Source: Candidatus Vondammii sp. HM_W22 (GTDB lineage: Bacteria; Pseudomonadota; Gammaproteobacteria; Chromatiales; Chromatiaceae). Taken from it: a stretch of DNA of 64,000 nt. The notes below the pieces were generated by a model. It did not search any database. It saw nothing but the letters and a program-made list of their open reading frames with translations, and was not told the origin of the DNA. The stretch is from positions 2,914,001 to 2,978,000 of the forward strand of contig NZ_CP099567.1 of NCBI RefSeq assembly GCF_022530855.2. The letters are read 5' to 3'. A program made the translations under genes and the position numbers. Shown piece by piece: positions 47,737 to 57,790 of this stretch. Every line of letters starts with the position of its first letter. Position 1 is the first letter of the stretch.

Positions 47737-49899
47737 TTACAAAGGCTCAAGATTAGCGTAAGCGACCACCAGCCATTTTGCACCCACCGTTTCAAAATTG
47801 ACATGGACCCGGGCACTGCCACCCTGACCTTCGGCGTTGAGCACCACCCCTTCGCCAAACTTTGGATGGCTAACTCGTTGCCCCAATCGGTAACCACTCT
47901 CCGATTCTGTAAGGCCAACGGGGGAGGGAGAGTATATGGGTCTGCTGATCTGAGGCTGGGCACGTATCTCCTGGATCAGCTCAGGCGGAATCTCCCGCAG
48001 AAAACGGGAAGGCGAGGGGTAAGTTTCACTGCCGTGCAACCGACGATTCTCGGCATAGGTGAGATAGAGCTGCTCCATGGCGCGGGTCATCCCCACATAA
48101 CAGAGGCGCCTCTCCTCTTCCAGGCGCTCAGGATCTTCGCTGGACATGCTGTGAGGGAACAGCCCCTCTTCCAATCCAGCAATGAAGACCAGCGAAAACT
48201 CCAGCCCTTTAGCCGAGTGGAGTGTCATCAACTGCACGCACTCTTCATAGGCACCTCCCTGAGCCTCTCCCGCCTCCAGTGACGCATGGGAGAGAAAAGC
48301 GGTCAGGTCATCCATCTCCGCCTCTCCATCCGACTCGTATTGGAACTGACGCGTGGCATTCACCAACTCTTCCAGGTTCTCAATCCGGTCCAGCCCCTTG
48401 CCATCCCGGCTCTTCTTGAATTGGGCCTCCAGCCCAGTGGCTGAGATCACCTGATCCGTCATCTCATGCAGTGCCAGGTCCCGTGTATCGGCTCGCTGTT
48501 CATCGATCAGATCGAGAAATCCGCCCAGTGCGTTGGAGGCCCGTTTGGTCATGCCACTGCCGCTTACCAGCGCCCTTGCGGCCTGCCACATAGAACAGCC
48601 GAAATCACGTGCATGGGCACGAACCGCATCCAGGGTGCGGGGGCCTAAGCCCCGGGGGGGCATATTGACCGCGCGTTCGAAAGAGAGATCATCTTCCGGG
48701 TTGGCTATCAAGCGCAGATAGGCGAGGGCATCTTTGATCTCAGCCCGCTCGAAAAATCGCTGGCCGCCATAGACACGATAGGGGATCTGTGCCTGAACCA
48801 GGGACTCCTCAAACAGTCGCGACTGGGCATTGGAGCGGTAGAGAATGGCAATCTCCGAACGCGTGTGGCCCTCATCGATGAAGTTGCGCAGACGCTCCAC
48901 GACAAAACGCGCCTCATCCACCTCATTAAAGGCGGCATAAAGATTGATCGGCTCACCGTCGAGGCCATCAGTCCAGAGCTCTTTGCCCAGTCGTGAAGGA
49001 TTATTTGCGATCACGGCATTGGCCGCTTTCAGGATGCTCCCGGTAGAGCGGTAATTCTGCTCCAGCTTTATCAACGGGGCAGTGGGGTAATCTTTCTGGA
49101 AGTCGCGAATATTCTCCACCCGGGCACCACGCCAGCCGTAGATTGATTGATCATCGTCTCCCACGACAAACAGGTTGTTGCTGCCTCCGGACAACAACCT
49201 CAGCCAGGCATACTGGATGGTGTTGGTGTCCTGAAACTCATCCACCAGAATATGCTGGAACCGCTCCTGGTAGTGCTGAAGGATATCCGGCCGGTCCCGC
49301 AGTAGTTCATGGGCTCTTAGCAGCAGCTCAGCAAAATCCACCGCGCCGCTTCGGTCGCAGGCCTCCTGATATTCACGATAAAGCCGGATCATCTGACGTT
49401 GAAACGGGTCGCCACCATCATCCAGATGCTGGGGGCGCCTCCCTTCATCTTTCTGCCCATTAATAAACCACTGCACCTGCCGTGGCGGCCAGCGTGTATC
49501 ATCAAGATCAAGGGCCTTTAACAGGCGTTTAATCGTGCGAAACTGATCGTCTGAGTCGAGAATCTGGAAACTTTGAGGCAACTTGGCCTCCTTCCAGTGC
49601 GCCCTTAACAGCCTGTGGGCAAGTCCATGGAAGGTCCCGACCCACATGCCACCCACCGGGTGACCCAGCAGATCCTCAATGCGACCCTTCATCTCCCTGG
49701 CCGCCTTATTGGTGAAGGTGACGGAAAGGATATTCCAGGGCGAAGCACCGACGACCTGAATCATCCAAGCAATGCGATGCACCAGCACCCGAGTCTTGCC
49801 ACTGCCCGCACCTGCCAATATCAGCATGCCCCCAATGGGCGCTGAAACAGCTTCACGCTGGGCATCGTTCAAACTATCCAATATATGTGAAACATCCAT
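47737..49899 (-). CDS. uvrD: DNA helicase II
   Basis: 720 residues (E. coli UvrD 720). Motifs: Q-motif LNDAQREAV, Walker A LILAGAGSGKTRVLVHRIAW, TFTNKAAREMK, LVDEFQDTNTIQYAWLRLL, GDDDQSIYGWRGA, LEQNYRSTGSIL, LMTLHSAKGLEFSLVFIAGL and EEERRLCYVGMTRAMEQLYL. The C-terminal Tudor-like end is VSHPKFGEGVVLNAEG. Superfamily 1 3'-5' helicase of nucleotide-excision and mismatch repair. Intact, in contrast to its IS-ridden downstream side. Confidence 0.97.
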   Translation of the reverse strand: MDVSHILDSLNDAQREAVSAPIGGMLILAGAGSGKTRVLVHRIAWMIQVVGASPWNILSVTFTNKAAREMKGRIEDLLGHPVGGMWVGTFHGLAHRLLRAHWKEAKLPQSFQILDSDDQFRTIKRLLKALDLDDTRWPPRQVQWFINGQKDEGRRPQHLDDGGDPFQRQMIRLYREYQEACDRSGAVDFAELLLRAHELLRDRPDILQHYQERFQHILVDEFQDTNTIQYAWLRLLSGGSNNLFVVGDDDQSIYGWRGARVENIRDFQKDYPTAPLIKLEQNYRSTGSILKAANAVIANNPSRLGKELWTDGLDGEPINLYAAFNEVDEARFVVERLRNFIDEGHTRSEIAILYRSNAQSRLFEESLVQAQIPYRVYGGQRFFERAEIKDALAYLRLIANPEDDLSFERAVNMPPRGLGPRTLDAVRAHARDFGCSMWQAARALVSGSGMTKRASNALGGFLDLIDEQRADTRDLALHEMTDQVISATGLEAQFKKSRDGKGLDRIENLEELVNATRQFQYESDGEAEMDDLTAFLSHASLEAGEAQGGAYEECVQLMTLHSAKGLEFSLVFIAGLEEGLFPHSMSSEDPERLEEERRLCYVGMTRAMEQLYLTYAENRRLHGSETYPSPSRFLREIPPELIQEIRAQPQISRPIYSPSPVGLTESESGYRLGQRVSHPKFGEGVVLNAEGQGGSARVHVNFETVGAKWLVVAYANLEPL

Positions 49900-50140
49900 C
49901 CGGGCATTCTAGCAGTCACAGCCAACCTTCACGACCCGCACACTTTTTCAGCAGAGACTATTTTATGCATTTTTTCAGAGAACGTTTAAAAAAGAACGCA
50001 GAGTACACAGAGGTTTCTCTTGCTTTTCGATACGTAGTCGTCGCCCCATGAATTACTTATAACAAAATGATAAATATGAATTAATAAGCTAATTATAATA
50101 GAATGGTTTGCGAGGAAGGTCCTCCTTCAACATCAAAACC
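49900..50140. other. uvrD upstream region
   Basis: About 240 bp, AT-rich, with the short motif AAGAACGCAGAGTACACAGA (49993-50012), one of four similar CGCAGAG-type bits in the window's intergenic regions. No gene seen. The uvrD promoter should lie close to 49900. Confidence 0.45.
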
Positions 50141-50149
50141 CCGCAAATT

Positions 50150-50936
50150 ATGAAACCACAAAGCCCGGATAACAGTGCTGATTTATTCCGTTAACAACTT
50201 TCTCAGATCTTAAATCTCTCGCACCCATTGGTGCGGTTATCCGAGAAAATGAACAGGGAAAAACTTGAAGCTGACATTGATATCATTTACAACAAAGGTG
50301 CTGGCCAGCCCCGTTAGCCACTCGTTTACTGGCACAACAACGACAAGACAAAAACAAGCTTTACAGCGTGCATGCAGCAGAAGAGGAATGCATTACCAAG
50401 GGTAAAGCGCACAAGCATTACGCGTTTGGCAATAAAGCCTCATTCGTGACCAGATCCAGAGGCAACTGGTTAGTTGGCACACGGAGTTTGACGGGTAATC
50501 CTTATGATGGGATACACTCTATGGCGGCCACTTGAACAAGCGGAGAGTTTGAGCAGCCGAAAGTTCAAGAATGCATATTGTGATCAGGGTTACTCTGGGT
50601 GCCGCGCAGGCGATGAAATTGATGTTAAAACCTATGGCAGGCTCCCTAAGAGGGCGACTCGGTCAACCCGAAAATGGATGAAGCGCCGAGCCGGTTATTG
50701 GGCACCTTAAATCAGACAATAGGCTAAGTCGAAACTACCTTAAAGCTGAGTATGGTAATGAAGCTAATATGGTTTTGGCTGCAGCGGGATACAATTTAGC
50801 CAAGTTGTTAGCTTGGCTAAATTGTGCTTGGATGAGGTTAGTGGGAAATCGTATGATTATTCCAACAATGGGCGGAGAGTCAGACTTAAAAGGTCCAGGA
50901 ACCAGACTCTCAGCCTGATACTTCAGGGACGACTAA
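50150..50936 (+). pseudogene. IS5-type transposase remnant, copy E
   Basis: Plus strand: HPLVRLSEKMNREKLEADID and NKGAGQPR match copy C (42906-43337). After a large deletion come KTKTSFTACMQQKRNALPRV, KFKNAYCDQGYSGCRAGDEI and NNGRRVRLKRS in different frames. The right end is TTCAGGGACGACT near 50924-50936, the same terminal repeat family. Heavily decayed. Confidence 0.8.
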
Positions 50937-51068
50937 ATAAGATTTCGCAGCCTCATTTTATCAGACATTCAAATCATCTCTTTTTAGTCACCCAGTGATG
51001 CACTTTGGAGTTGAATTCACCAAATTTATACGGTGGTGGGCTTGAAACTAGAGGGGGCGGGTGAGTCC

Positions 51069-51677
51069 CTAATCTACGGCCAGTTCAAACCATCGGTCCA
51101 ACTGGGCATGCGCTTCATCGATTCCCTGATTTTTAAGTGCAGAAAAAAGCTGGATGCTGATATTGGGGTTTTTCATGCTTTTCAGTGTTTTTTTCATCTG
51201 TAGCAGGCTGCTGGCGGCTGCGCCACGCCTTAATTTGTCGGCCTTCGTCAGAAGAATATGGACGGGCAGTTTTATTTCGTTACTCCACTCCAGCATCTGT
51301 AGATCAAATGCCTTCATTGGATGGCGGATATCAATCAGCAGGACCACCCCTTTCAGGGATTCTCGTTGCTCAAGGTAGTGGGCCAGTTCTGTTTGCCACT
51401 CCCGCTTTACCGCTTCTGAGACTTTGGCGTAGCCGTAACCCGGCAGGTCCACTAGGCGGTGGGTATCGTCCAGGCTGAAGAAGTTGAGCAGTTGGGTACG
51501 TCCTGGCGTTTTACTGGTTCGGGCCAGACTTTTCTGTTGGCAGAGGGTGTTGATGGCGCTGGATTTCCCTGCATTGGAACGTCCGGCAAAGGCCACTTCG
51601 TAGCCACTGTCCTCTGGTGTCTGGTTCAGTTTGGCTCCACTGGTGAGGAAACAGGCCCGGTGATAGAAGGGATTCAT
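51069..51677 (-). CDS. engB: Ribosome biogenesis GTPase EngB (YihA/YsxC)
   Basis: 202 residues. G1 [21 protein letters not shown]2/G3 [15 protein letters not shown] and [20 protein letters not shown]4 [12 protein letters not shown]5 SALKNQG. A large-subunit assembly GTPase. It overlaps moaC by 4 bp (ATGA). Confidence 0.96.
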   Translation of the reverse strand: MNPFYHRACFLTSGAKLNQTPEDSGYEVAFAGRSNAGKSSAINTLCQQKSLARTSKTPGRTQLLNFFSLDDTHRLVDLPGYGYAKVSEAVKREWQTELAHYLEQRESLKGVVLLIDIRHPMKAFDLQMLEWSNEIKLPVHILLTKADKLRRGAAASSLLQMKKTLKSMKNPNISIQLFSALKNQGIDEAHAQLDRWFELAVD

Positions 51678-52153
51678 GTCTCGCGTAGCCAGTGCCCAGA
51701 TTTACCACCCTTTTTTTCCAGTAGCTGAACCTGATTGATGGTCATGCCTCTGTCAATCGCTTTGCACATGTCGTAAATGGTAAGGAGTGCGACCTGGGTG
51801 GCGCAGAGCGCTTCCATCTCGACGCCTGTCTGGCCCCGGGTTTCTACGGTGGCTTGGCAGTATATGCTCGATGTCTCGGGGTCGGGTGTCAGGTCGATAT
51901 TGACATGGGTGAGGGCCAGTGGGTGACAGAGGGGTACCAAGTCGGCGGTTTTTTTGGCGGCCATAATGCCGGCAATCCGCGCAATACCCAGGACATCCCC
52001 CTTCTTGTGTCCACCTTGCTGAATCAGTTCCAGGGTTGCAGATTCCATTTGGATCCGCCCCTCGGTGACAGCAACTCTGAGGGTGCTCTCTTTTGCACCC
52101 ACATCGACCATATGGGCTTCACCGGATTGATTGAAATGGGTTAGTTTACTCAT
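51674..52153 (-). CDS. moaC: Cyclic pyranopterin monophosphate synthase
   Basis: 159 residues. [20 protein letters not shown] then [10 protein letters not shown] (catalytic Lys and His region), [20 protein letters not shown] then [13 protein letters not shown] (second active site Lys). It makes cPMP in molybdenum cofactor synthesis. Other moa genes are not near; it is coupled to engB by ATGA overlap. Confidence 0.97.
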   Translation of the reverse strand: MSKLTHFNQSGEAHMVDVGAKESTLRVAVTEGRIQMESATLELIQQGGHKKGDVLGIARIAGIMAAKKTADLVPLCHPLALTHVNIDLTPDPETSSIYCQATVETRGQTGVEMEALCATQVALLTIYDMCKAIDRGMTINQVQLLEKKGGKSGHWLRET

Positions 52154-52200
52154 AGCTTCTGGCGTTAAAATTTGTTGGGAAATGTTCAGTATGGATCCGG

Positions 52201-52776
52201 CTACTGGCCGGCATCCGTGGTGGTGGCAGTTGAATAGGGAGCTTCACTGATACGTTCGATGCTTTTGGGTATTTCGTGAATATCAAACTCCATGGTTTCC
52301 AGATCCAGCATGATATAGGTTGCCGGGTCGTTGCCCACGCCGCCCACCGTGCCTGGATTCATCAGAGGGGTTTTACCCCCTTTTATGTTGCTCAGATAAT
52401 CCACTGACGCCTTGTGGCTGTGCCCGCAGCATACCAAGTCCCAGTCTCCAGTGGAGGCCAGGGCTCGGGCGTAGTGTGGATAGTGGACCAGGAAGATTTT
52501 TTTACCGCCCAGGGTCAGCCCTGCATCCATTCCGTAGTATTGGATGACGTTGTTTTCTTTGTTGGCAAGCTGCCCCAAGGTATACAGGTCGCCCGTATTG
52601 TTGCCGTGGATCACATGCACCGGCATCTGGTACTTATTGAGGCACTTCAGGGTGCTGGGTGCAACCACGTCTCCGCAGTGCATAACTGCTTCAGCACCCC
52701 GCTTTTTTGCCTCGGCGACCGCTGCATCCAGCAGTGGAATGTGGTCATGGCTGTCGGATAATATGCATATTTTCAT
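52201..52776 (-). CDS. YfcE-like metallophosphoesterase
   Basis: 191 residues. [16 protein letters not shown] (motif I), [12 protein letters not shown] (II), [10 protein letters not shown] (III), [11 protein letters not shown] and [14 protein letters not shown] (metal His), NPGTVGG. MJ0936/YfcE-type phosphodiesterase fold. Substrate unknown. It starts about 50 bp after ppa. Confidence 0.88.
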   Translation of the reverse strand: MKICILSDSHDHIPLLDAAVAEAKKRGAEAVMHCGDVVAPSTLKCLNKYQMPVHVIHGNNTGDLYTLGQLANKENNVIQYYGMDAGLTLGGKKIFLVHYPHYARALASTGDWDLVCCGHSHKASVDYLSNIKGGKTPLMNPGTVGGVGNDPATYIMLDLETMEFDIHEIPKSIERISEAPYSTATTTDAGQ

Positions 52777-52829
52777 AATTAACTGTCCAGTATTCAGGTT
52801 CGCTGCTTCCTGGTTTTAGGTTATTAATA

Positions 52830-53378
52830 TTAGAAATTGGGCTTTTCAGGAGCGTCTTGGAACATCTTGACACTCTCCATAATCTCCTTTTTTGCCTCAT
52901 CCACACCACCCCAGCCACCGACACGCACCCACTTGCCCTCATCCAGATCTTTGTAGTGTTCGAAGAAGTGGGAGATACGGTCTAGGTTGTCCTGGGGTAG
53001 GTCTCTAAAATCCCCCACACTACGGTAGCTTTTGCAGAGCTTGTCGATGGGGACGGAAAGGATTTTGGCATCATCACCCGATTCATCGGTCATTTTTAAA
53101 ACGCCCACGGGGCGGCAACTAATGACAGATCCTGGGATCAGCGGGTAAGGTGTCATTACCAGAACATCCACCGGATCGCCATCAGGCGAGAGGGTATGAG
53201 GGACGTAGCCATAATTGCAAGGGTAGTGCATGGCGGTTGACATGAAGCGGTCGACGAACATCGCGCCGGTATCCTTGTCCAGTTCGTACTTTACCGGGTC
53301 GGAGTGGGCCGGAATTTCGATGATCACATTAACCTCGTTGGGTACATTACTGCCGGTGCTGACTCTATCCAGATTCAT
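52830..53378 (-). CDS. ppa: Inorganic pyrophosphatase (family I)
   Basis: 182 residues from the ATG at 53378 ([20 protein letters not shown]); the upstream 18 codons have no family match. Signatures: [38 protein letters not shown] with the D-x-D-P-x-D-V metal motif, and [20 protein letters not shown]. Hydrolyses PPi in the cytoplasm, competing for PPi with the membrane H+-PPase encoded just upstream. The hppA-ppa gap contains a strong hairpin. Confidence 0.96.
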   Translation of the reverse strand: MNLDRVSTGSNVPNEVNVIIEIPAHSDPVKYELDKDTGAMFVDRFMSTAMHYPCNYGYVPHTLSPDGDPVDVLVMTPYPLIPGSVISCRPVGVLKMTDESGDDAKILSVPIDKLCKSYRSVGDFRDLPQDNLDRISHFFEHYKDLDEGKWVRVGGWGGVDEAKKEIMESVKMFQDAPEKPNF

Positions 53379-53403
53379 CTGTTTTTTCGCCGTGCAAAAG
53401 AAA

Positions 53404-53430
53404 GGAGGTCGGTTATTAGAACCGACCTCC
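53404..53430 (-). terminator. Hairpin/terminator between hppA and ppa
   Basis: On the minus strand GGAGGTCGGTT pairs with AACCGACCTCC (11 bp, perfect) and is followed by TTTCTTTTG. It lies 107 bp past the hppA stop and 26 bp before the ppa ATG, so it probably terminates hppA and could also limit read-through into ppa. Confidence 0.82.
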
Positions 53431-53537
53431 ATCTTTTTATCAAAACTTCCGGTAAAACCATAAGAGTTATACCGGATTTGTCAGGAGCAAGGATCAAATC
53501 ATAGTGCTTCTGATGCCTGCTCCCGGGTCCCTATCTC

Positions 53538-55565
53538 TTAGATAAGAGGCACGATCAAGAGAGCAACAATGTTGATGATCTTGATCAACGGGTTGATCGC
53601 AGGACCGGCGGTGTCTTTGTAGGGATCGCCTACGGTGTCACCAGTAACGGCCGCTTTGTGGGCATCAGAGCCTTTGCCGCCAAAGTTACCATCCTCGATG
53701 TACTTTTTGGCGTTATCCCAGGCACCACCACCGGTGGTCATTGAGATAGCGACAAACAGGCCGGTTACGATGGTGCCGATCAGCAAACCACCCAACGCCT
53801 GAGCGCCAAGTGTCAGACCGACAATCACGGGTACTGCGATCGGCAGCAGGGAGGGAATGATCATCTCCTTGATGGCTGAGCGGGTCAGCATGTCCACAGC
53901 TTTTGAGTAATCAGGCTTCTGGCTGTAATCCATGATACCGGGCATCTCTTTGAACTGACGACGCACTTCGTTGACGATACCGCCGGCAGCACGACCGACA
54001 GCTTCCATCGCCATGGCACCGAACAGGTAGGGTACCAGTCCGCCAATGAACAGACCGATGATCACCATATGGTTCGAGAGATCAAAGGTCACGCTCTTGC
54101 CTGCAGCATCGAGGCTGTGGGTGAAGTCAGCAAACAGTACCAGCGCAGCCAGACCGGCAGAACCGATGGCATAACCTTTAGTTACTGCTTTGGTGGTATT
54201 ACCCACGGCGTCCAGAGGGTCGGTGATGTTGCGGATCTTCTCATCCAGTTCGGCCATCTCGGCAATACCACCGGCGTTGTCGGTGATCGGGCCGTAGGCG
54301 TCCAGTGCGACGATGATGCCGGTCATGGAGAGCATGGAGGTAGCGGCAATGGCGATGCCGTATAGTCCCGCCAGATCATAGGCGCCCCAGATTGAGGCAC
54401 AAATGGCCAGAACCGGTGCAGCTGTGGATTTCATCGAGACACCCAAACCGGCGATGACGTTGGTGCCGTCACCCGTGGTGGAGGCTTCGGCGATGTGCCT
54501 GACCGGGCTGTATTCTGTCGCTGTGTAGTACTCGGTAATCACAACCATGGCTCCCGTCAGCACCAAGCCGATCATAGCAGAACCAAATAACGCCATGGTT
54601 GGATTGGTTACTCCCTCAATCACTACGTCGCTCATCATGTAATCAGTAACAAAGTAGAAAGAGACCGCCGCGATAGCACCGGCTACACCCAGGCCCTTGT
54701 AGAGGGCGATCATGATCTTGGTATCGCCCTCTTTCGCCTTGACGAAGTAGGAACCGATGATGGAAGCGATAATAGAGACGCCACCCAATACCAGAGGATA
54801 AGTGATGGCGGTGCCGCCGGAGACCAGCAGGCTGCCCAACAGCATGGTGGCTACCACGGTTACCGCGTAGGTCTCGAACAGATCCGCTGCCATGCCGGCG
54901 CAGTCGCCCACGTTATCGCCTACGTTGTCAGCGATAACTGCCGGGTTGCGTGGGTCATCCTCAGGAATGCCAGCTTCCACTTTACCGACGATGTCGGCAC
55001 CGACATCGGCACCCTTGGTGAAGATACCACCGCCAAGCCGTGCGAAAATGGAGATCAGGGAGCCACCGAAGGCCAAGCCGACCAATGCATGCAGCGTGTC
55101 AGATTCACTGACACCCATCATGGTGAGAATACCATAGTAACCGGCAACACCTAGAAGACCCAGGCCAACCACCAGCATGCCGGTGATGGCACCGCCGCGA
55201 AAGGCGATCTGCAGAGCGGCGTTGAGGCCGTCGTTAGCGGCTTGAGCGGTGCGTGAATTGGCACGTACCGAGATGTTCATGCCGATGTAGCCGGCAGCAC
55301 CGGAGAGTATAGCGCCTATGGTAAAGCCGATAGCAGTGGTTGAGCCCAGTGCTACCCAGAGAATGGCCAGCATGATCACACCAACAATACTGATAGCGGT
55401 GTATTGGCGGTTCAGGTAGGCGCTTGCGCCTTCCCGTACCGCGGCAGAGATCTCTTTCATCCGGTCGTTGCCTTCCGGTTGCGCCAGGATCCATTTTACG
55501 GATACGAAGCCGTAAGCCAGTGCAGCGACTGCACAGGCCAGGGCGAAAATTAGCTCATTGCTCAC
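53538..55565 (-). CDS. hppA: Proton-translocating inorganic pyrophosphatase, K+-independent type
   Basis: 675 residues, about 16 membrane helices. Catalytic loops: [20 protein letters not shown], then [20 protein letters not shown] and [18 protein letters not shown]; later [12 protein letters not shown] and [20 protein letters not shown] then [20 protein letters not shown]. The segment [16 protein letters not shown] has Lys where K+-dependent enzymes have Ala (GNTTAA), so it should be of the K+-independent H+-pumping class. Start GTG at 55565 with GAGGAG 8 bp upstream. It couples PPi hydrolysis (or synthesis) to proton movement. Confidence 0.96.
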   Translation of the reverse strand: MSNELIFALACAVAALAYGFVSVKWILAQPEGNDRMKEISAAVREGASAYLNRQYTAISIVGVIMLAILWVALGSTTAIGFTIGAILSGAAGYIGMNISVRANSRTAQAANDGLNAALQIAFRGGAITGMLVVGLGLLGVAGYYGILTMMGVSESDTLHALVGLAFGGSLISIFARLGGGIFTKGADVGADIVGKVEAGIPEDDPRNPAVIADNVGDNVGDCAGMAADLFETYAVTVVATMLLGSLLVSGGTAITYPLVLGGVSIIASIIGSYFVKAKEGDTKIMIALYKGLGVAGAIAAVSFYFVTDYMMSDVVIEGVTNPTMALFGSAMIGLVLTGAMVVITEYYTATEYSPVRHIAEASTTGDGTNVIAGLGVSMKSTAAPVLAICASIWGAYDLAGLYGIAIAATSMLSMTGIIVALDAYGPITDNAGGIAEMAELDEKIRNITDPLDAVGNTTKAVTKGYAIGSAGLAALVLFADFTHSLDAAGKSVTFDLSNHMVIIGLFIGGLVPYLFGAMAMEAVGRAAGGIVNEVRRQFKEMPGIMDYSQKPDYSKAVDMLTRSAIKEMIIPSLLPIAVPVIVGLTLGAQALGGLLIGTIVTGLFVAISMTTGGGAWDNAKKYIEDGNFGGKGSDAHKAAVTGDTVGDPYKDTAGPAINPLIKIINIVALLIVPLI

Positions 55566-55741
55566 GTTGGGCTCTCCTCGAGTAAGTGAATATATCTGTT
55601 ATTTCTGACCCGGTAACAGCTGTTTATTATTATCTGTTGCCGAACCATGTTTTTACACTCTCCATTATTCCCTTAGATAAACCAAGAAAATACCTCCCTT
55701 TTCATACCGCTTGTGCATTGATTAGGGTCAATCGGTATAAA

Positions 55742-55773
55742 AAATAAAGGGGCATTATGCCCCTTTATTTTTT
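55742..55773 (-). terminator. Terminator of the pfp gene
   Basis: AAATAAAGGGGC/GCCCCTTTATTT, a long perfect stem with a 4-8 nt loop, flanked by A/T tracts on both sides so it may work in both directions. It begins 4 bp past the pfp stop. It separates pfp from the hppA promoter region (55566-55740). Confidence 0.85.
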
Positions 55774-55776
55774 TGA

Positions 55777-57030
55777 TTACAGCTCAAAGCTTTCCAATTT
55801 CTTCTCAACCGCTGCACCTTTCAGCGTGACATACACCGGCATGCCATTCTCATAGGGAGGGTATGCCTCGCCCTCGATCAGCGGGTAGAGATACTCCTTG
55901 CAGGCTTGAGTGATGCCAAAACTATCTTCGGTAATGAACTCCATGGGCATCATCTTCTCGACGTTGGCCACCTCGGAGAGGTTGGCTCTGCCAATCTCCC
56001 ATTGATAAGGGCTACTGGATTTCCGCACCACGGTTGGCATAATGGAGTTGTCGCCTTCCAACGCCATCTCAACTGCGGCCTTGCCCAGTGCATAGGCTTG
56101 CTCCACATCCGAGGTGGAGGAGAGGTGGCGTGCTGCACGTTGCAGGTAGTCGGCCACAGCCCAGTGGAATTTATGACCCAGAGCATCTTTAATCAGATTG
56201 GCAACCACCGGCGCGGCACCGCCCAATTGGGCATGGCCAAATGAATCGCGGGTACCCTGTTCAGCCAGGAACTTGCCATCCGGCCAGTGGGTGCCTTCAG
56301 AGACCACGATGGTGCAAAAGCCGTGTTCTTTGACCTTTCCATCGACCTTCGCCAGAAACTTCTCCTGGTTGAACTCGATTTCAGGGAAGAGAATGACCAC
56401 CGGGATATCGTTGTCTTCCACCAAACCACCCGCAGCAGCAATCCAGCCGGCGTGGCGGCCCATTACCTCAATAACAAAAATTTTGGTAGATGTTTTGGCC
56501 ATGGAGCGCACATCGTAGGAGGCTTCCAAGGTGGAGACGGCAATATATTTGGCTACTGAACCGAAACCAGGGCAGTTATCAGTGATTGGCAGATCGTTGT
56601 CCACGGTTTTTGGTACATGGATCGCCTGGACCGGATAGCCCATCTTTTCAGAGAGCTGGGACACCTTATAGCAAGTGTCGGCGGAGTCGCCGCCGCCATT
56701 GTAGAAGAAGTAACCGATGTTATGGGCTTTGAATACCTCAATCAGGCGCTCATATTCGCGTTTGTTCTCTTCAAGACTCTTGAGTTTGAATCGGCAGGAG
56801 CCGAAAGCACCGGATGGCGTGTGGCGCAGGCAGGCAATATCTTCAGCACTCTCCTGATTGGTGTCGATCAGGTCTTCGGTGAGTGCACCGATGATGCCGT
56901 TACGACCGGCATAGACGTTACCGATCTTGTCGCTGTGCTTGCGGGCGGTTTCGATAACGCCGCAGGCTGATGCATTGATCACAGCGGTTACACCGCCGGA
57001 TTGTGCGTAGAAAGCGTTTTTCTTGCTCAT
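55777..57030 (-). CDS. pfp: Pyrophosphate-dependent 6-phosphofructokinase
   Basis: 417 residues from the ATG at 57030 (MSKKNAFYAQSGGVTAVINA); upstream codons are unrelated. Motifs: YNGGGDSADTCYKVSQL (the nucleotide/PPi site; ATP-PFKs have GGDGS here) and HVPKTVDNDLPITDNCPGFG (catalytic PKTxDND), then VIEVMGRHAGWIAAAGGLVE. It belongs to the group-II long PFK clade that uses PPi. It works reversibly on fructose bisphosphate and, in autotrophs, on sedoheptulose bisphosphate, producing PPi. Its neighbour hppA can recover that PPi as a proton gradient. PPi use is inferred from sequence class. Confidence 0.9.
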   Translation of the reverse strand: MSKKNAFYAQSGGVTAVINASACGVIETARKHSDKIGNVYAGRNGIIGALTEDLIDTNQESAEDIACLRHTPSGAFGSCRFKLKSLEENKREYERLIEVFKAHNIGYFFYNGGGDSADTCYKVSQLSEKMGYPVQAIHVPKTVDNDLPITDNCPGFGSVAKYIAVSTLEASYDVRSMAKTSTKIFVIEVMGRHAGWIAAAGGLVEDNDIPVVILFPEIEFNQEKFLAKVDGKVKEHGFCTIVVSEGTHWPDGKFLAEQGTRDSFGHAQLGGAAPVVANLIKDALGHKFHWAVADYLQRAARHLSSTSDVEQAYALGKAAVEMALEGDNSIMPTVVRKSSSPYQWEIGRANLSEVANVEKMMPMEFITEDSFGITQACKEYLYPLIEGEAYPPYENGMPVYVTLKGAAVEKKLESFEL

Positions 57031-57108
57031 GCTTCCCTTCCTCTCTGTAAAGGGTTGTCTTAAAAAATAGTGGGAATTGGTCGGAGGGCCATCCCCGGTC
57101 ACGTCAAT

Positions 57109-57453
57109 TCAGAGGTCGCCCTGTTCTTTCGCCTCGAAGTCGGCTTGTGCCTGAAGCAGAGAGACAACGCATTCAGCTACATCTGTGTATTCGTAAACCC
57201 CGGTGCTGTATTGGCGATAAGATTTATAAAAGAACTGGCAGCGGTATTTGTGTTCACCCGACTTGAAAATGACAAAGTTGCAGCCACCGTGCTTCCAGAC
57301 CCAGACAGGGCAGTTGCTGAGTTCGCGGTCTGAAGCCTGAAGGCGGATTTCTGCATCGGCAATCTGCAACTCAACATCGTTCTTATACCGCTCCTTAAGG
57401 GTGGTACGAATTGTCCAGTTTTCGCTGTCGGTTATATCCGGTATCTGGTTCAT
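57109..57453 (-). CDS. Conserved small hypothetical protein
   Basis: 114 residues, no signal or membrane helix. Three cysteines (NCPVWVWKHGGCNFV; YRCQFFYKSYRQYSTG); C-terminal acidic Gln-rich helix. I do not recognise a domain. It lies 78 bp upstream of pfp on the same strand and could be co-transcribed with it. Confidence 0.65.
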   Translation of the reverse strand: MNQIPDITDSENWTIRTTLKERYKNDVELQIADAEIRLQASDRELSNCPVWVWKHGGCNFVIFKSGEHKYRCQFFYKSYRQYSTGVYEYTDVAECVVSLLQAQADFEAKEQGDL

Positions 57454-57790
57454 TTTTTGTCCTGCTTTCTGTGAAAGCCCGGAAGAACAGTCTGACTCGC
57501 TAACCTTTCATTTTACATTGACTTTACGGGAATTCTGCGATTACTGTATCGGACCGGTTTTTCAGCGGCCAATGCAATTGTTGGATGCCGCCATGGATTT
57601 TCCTAATTCACTGCATTATCAGTGTGTTAGATTGTATATAAGTAAGCTCTCAATAACTTCGTGCGATGCAGGGTATCTCCATATTCTCCTATATGCAACT
57701 GCACGGAGTTTCTGAGATGTTCCGAATATGTCGATTGGTTCTGGGTCATGCCCGATAATCGAACAGGCTGAAGCAGAGAAAGGAGTTATC
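57454..57790. other. Divergent intergenic region between the 114-codon gene and adk
   Basis: About 340 bp. It should hold promoters for both directions. A TTGACT hexamer at 57518 on the plus strand could be a -35 box, but the matching -10 at 57541-57547 is weak (TACTGT), so I do not claim a promoter. The adk ribosome site AAAGGAG is at 57779-57785. Confidence 0.4.

Noticed and set aside
57518-57547. sigma70 promoter for adk (TTGACT at 57518)
   Set aside because: The -35 is good but no convincing -10 lies at 16-18 bp, so it is left as a note only.
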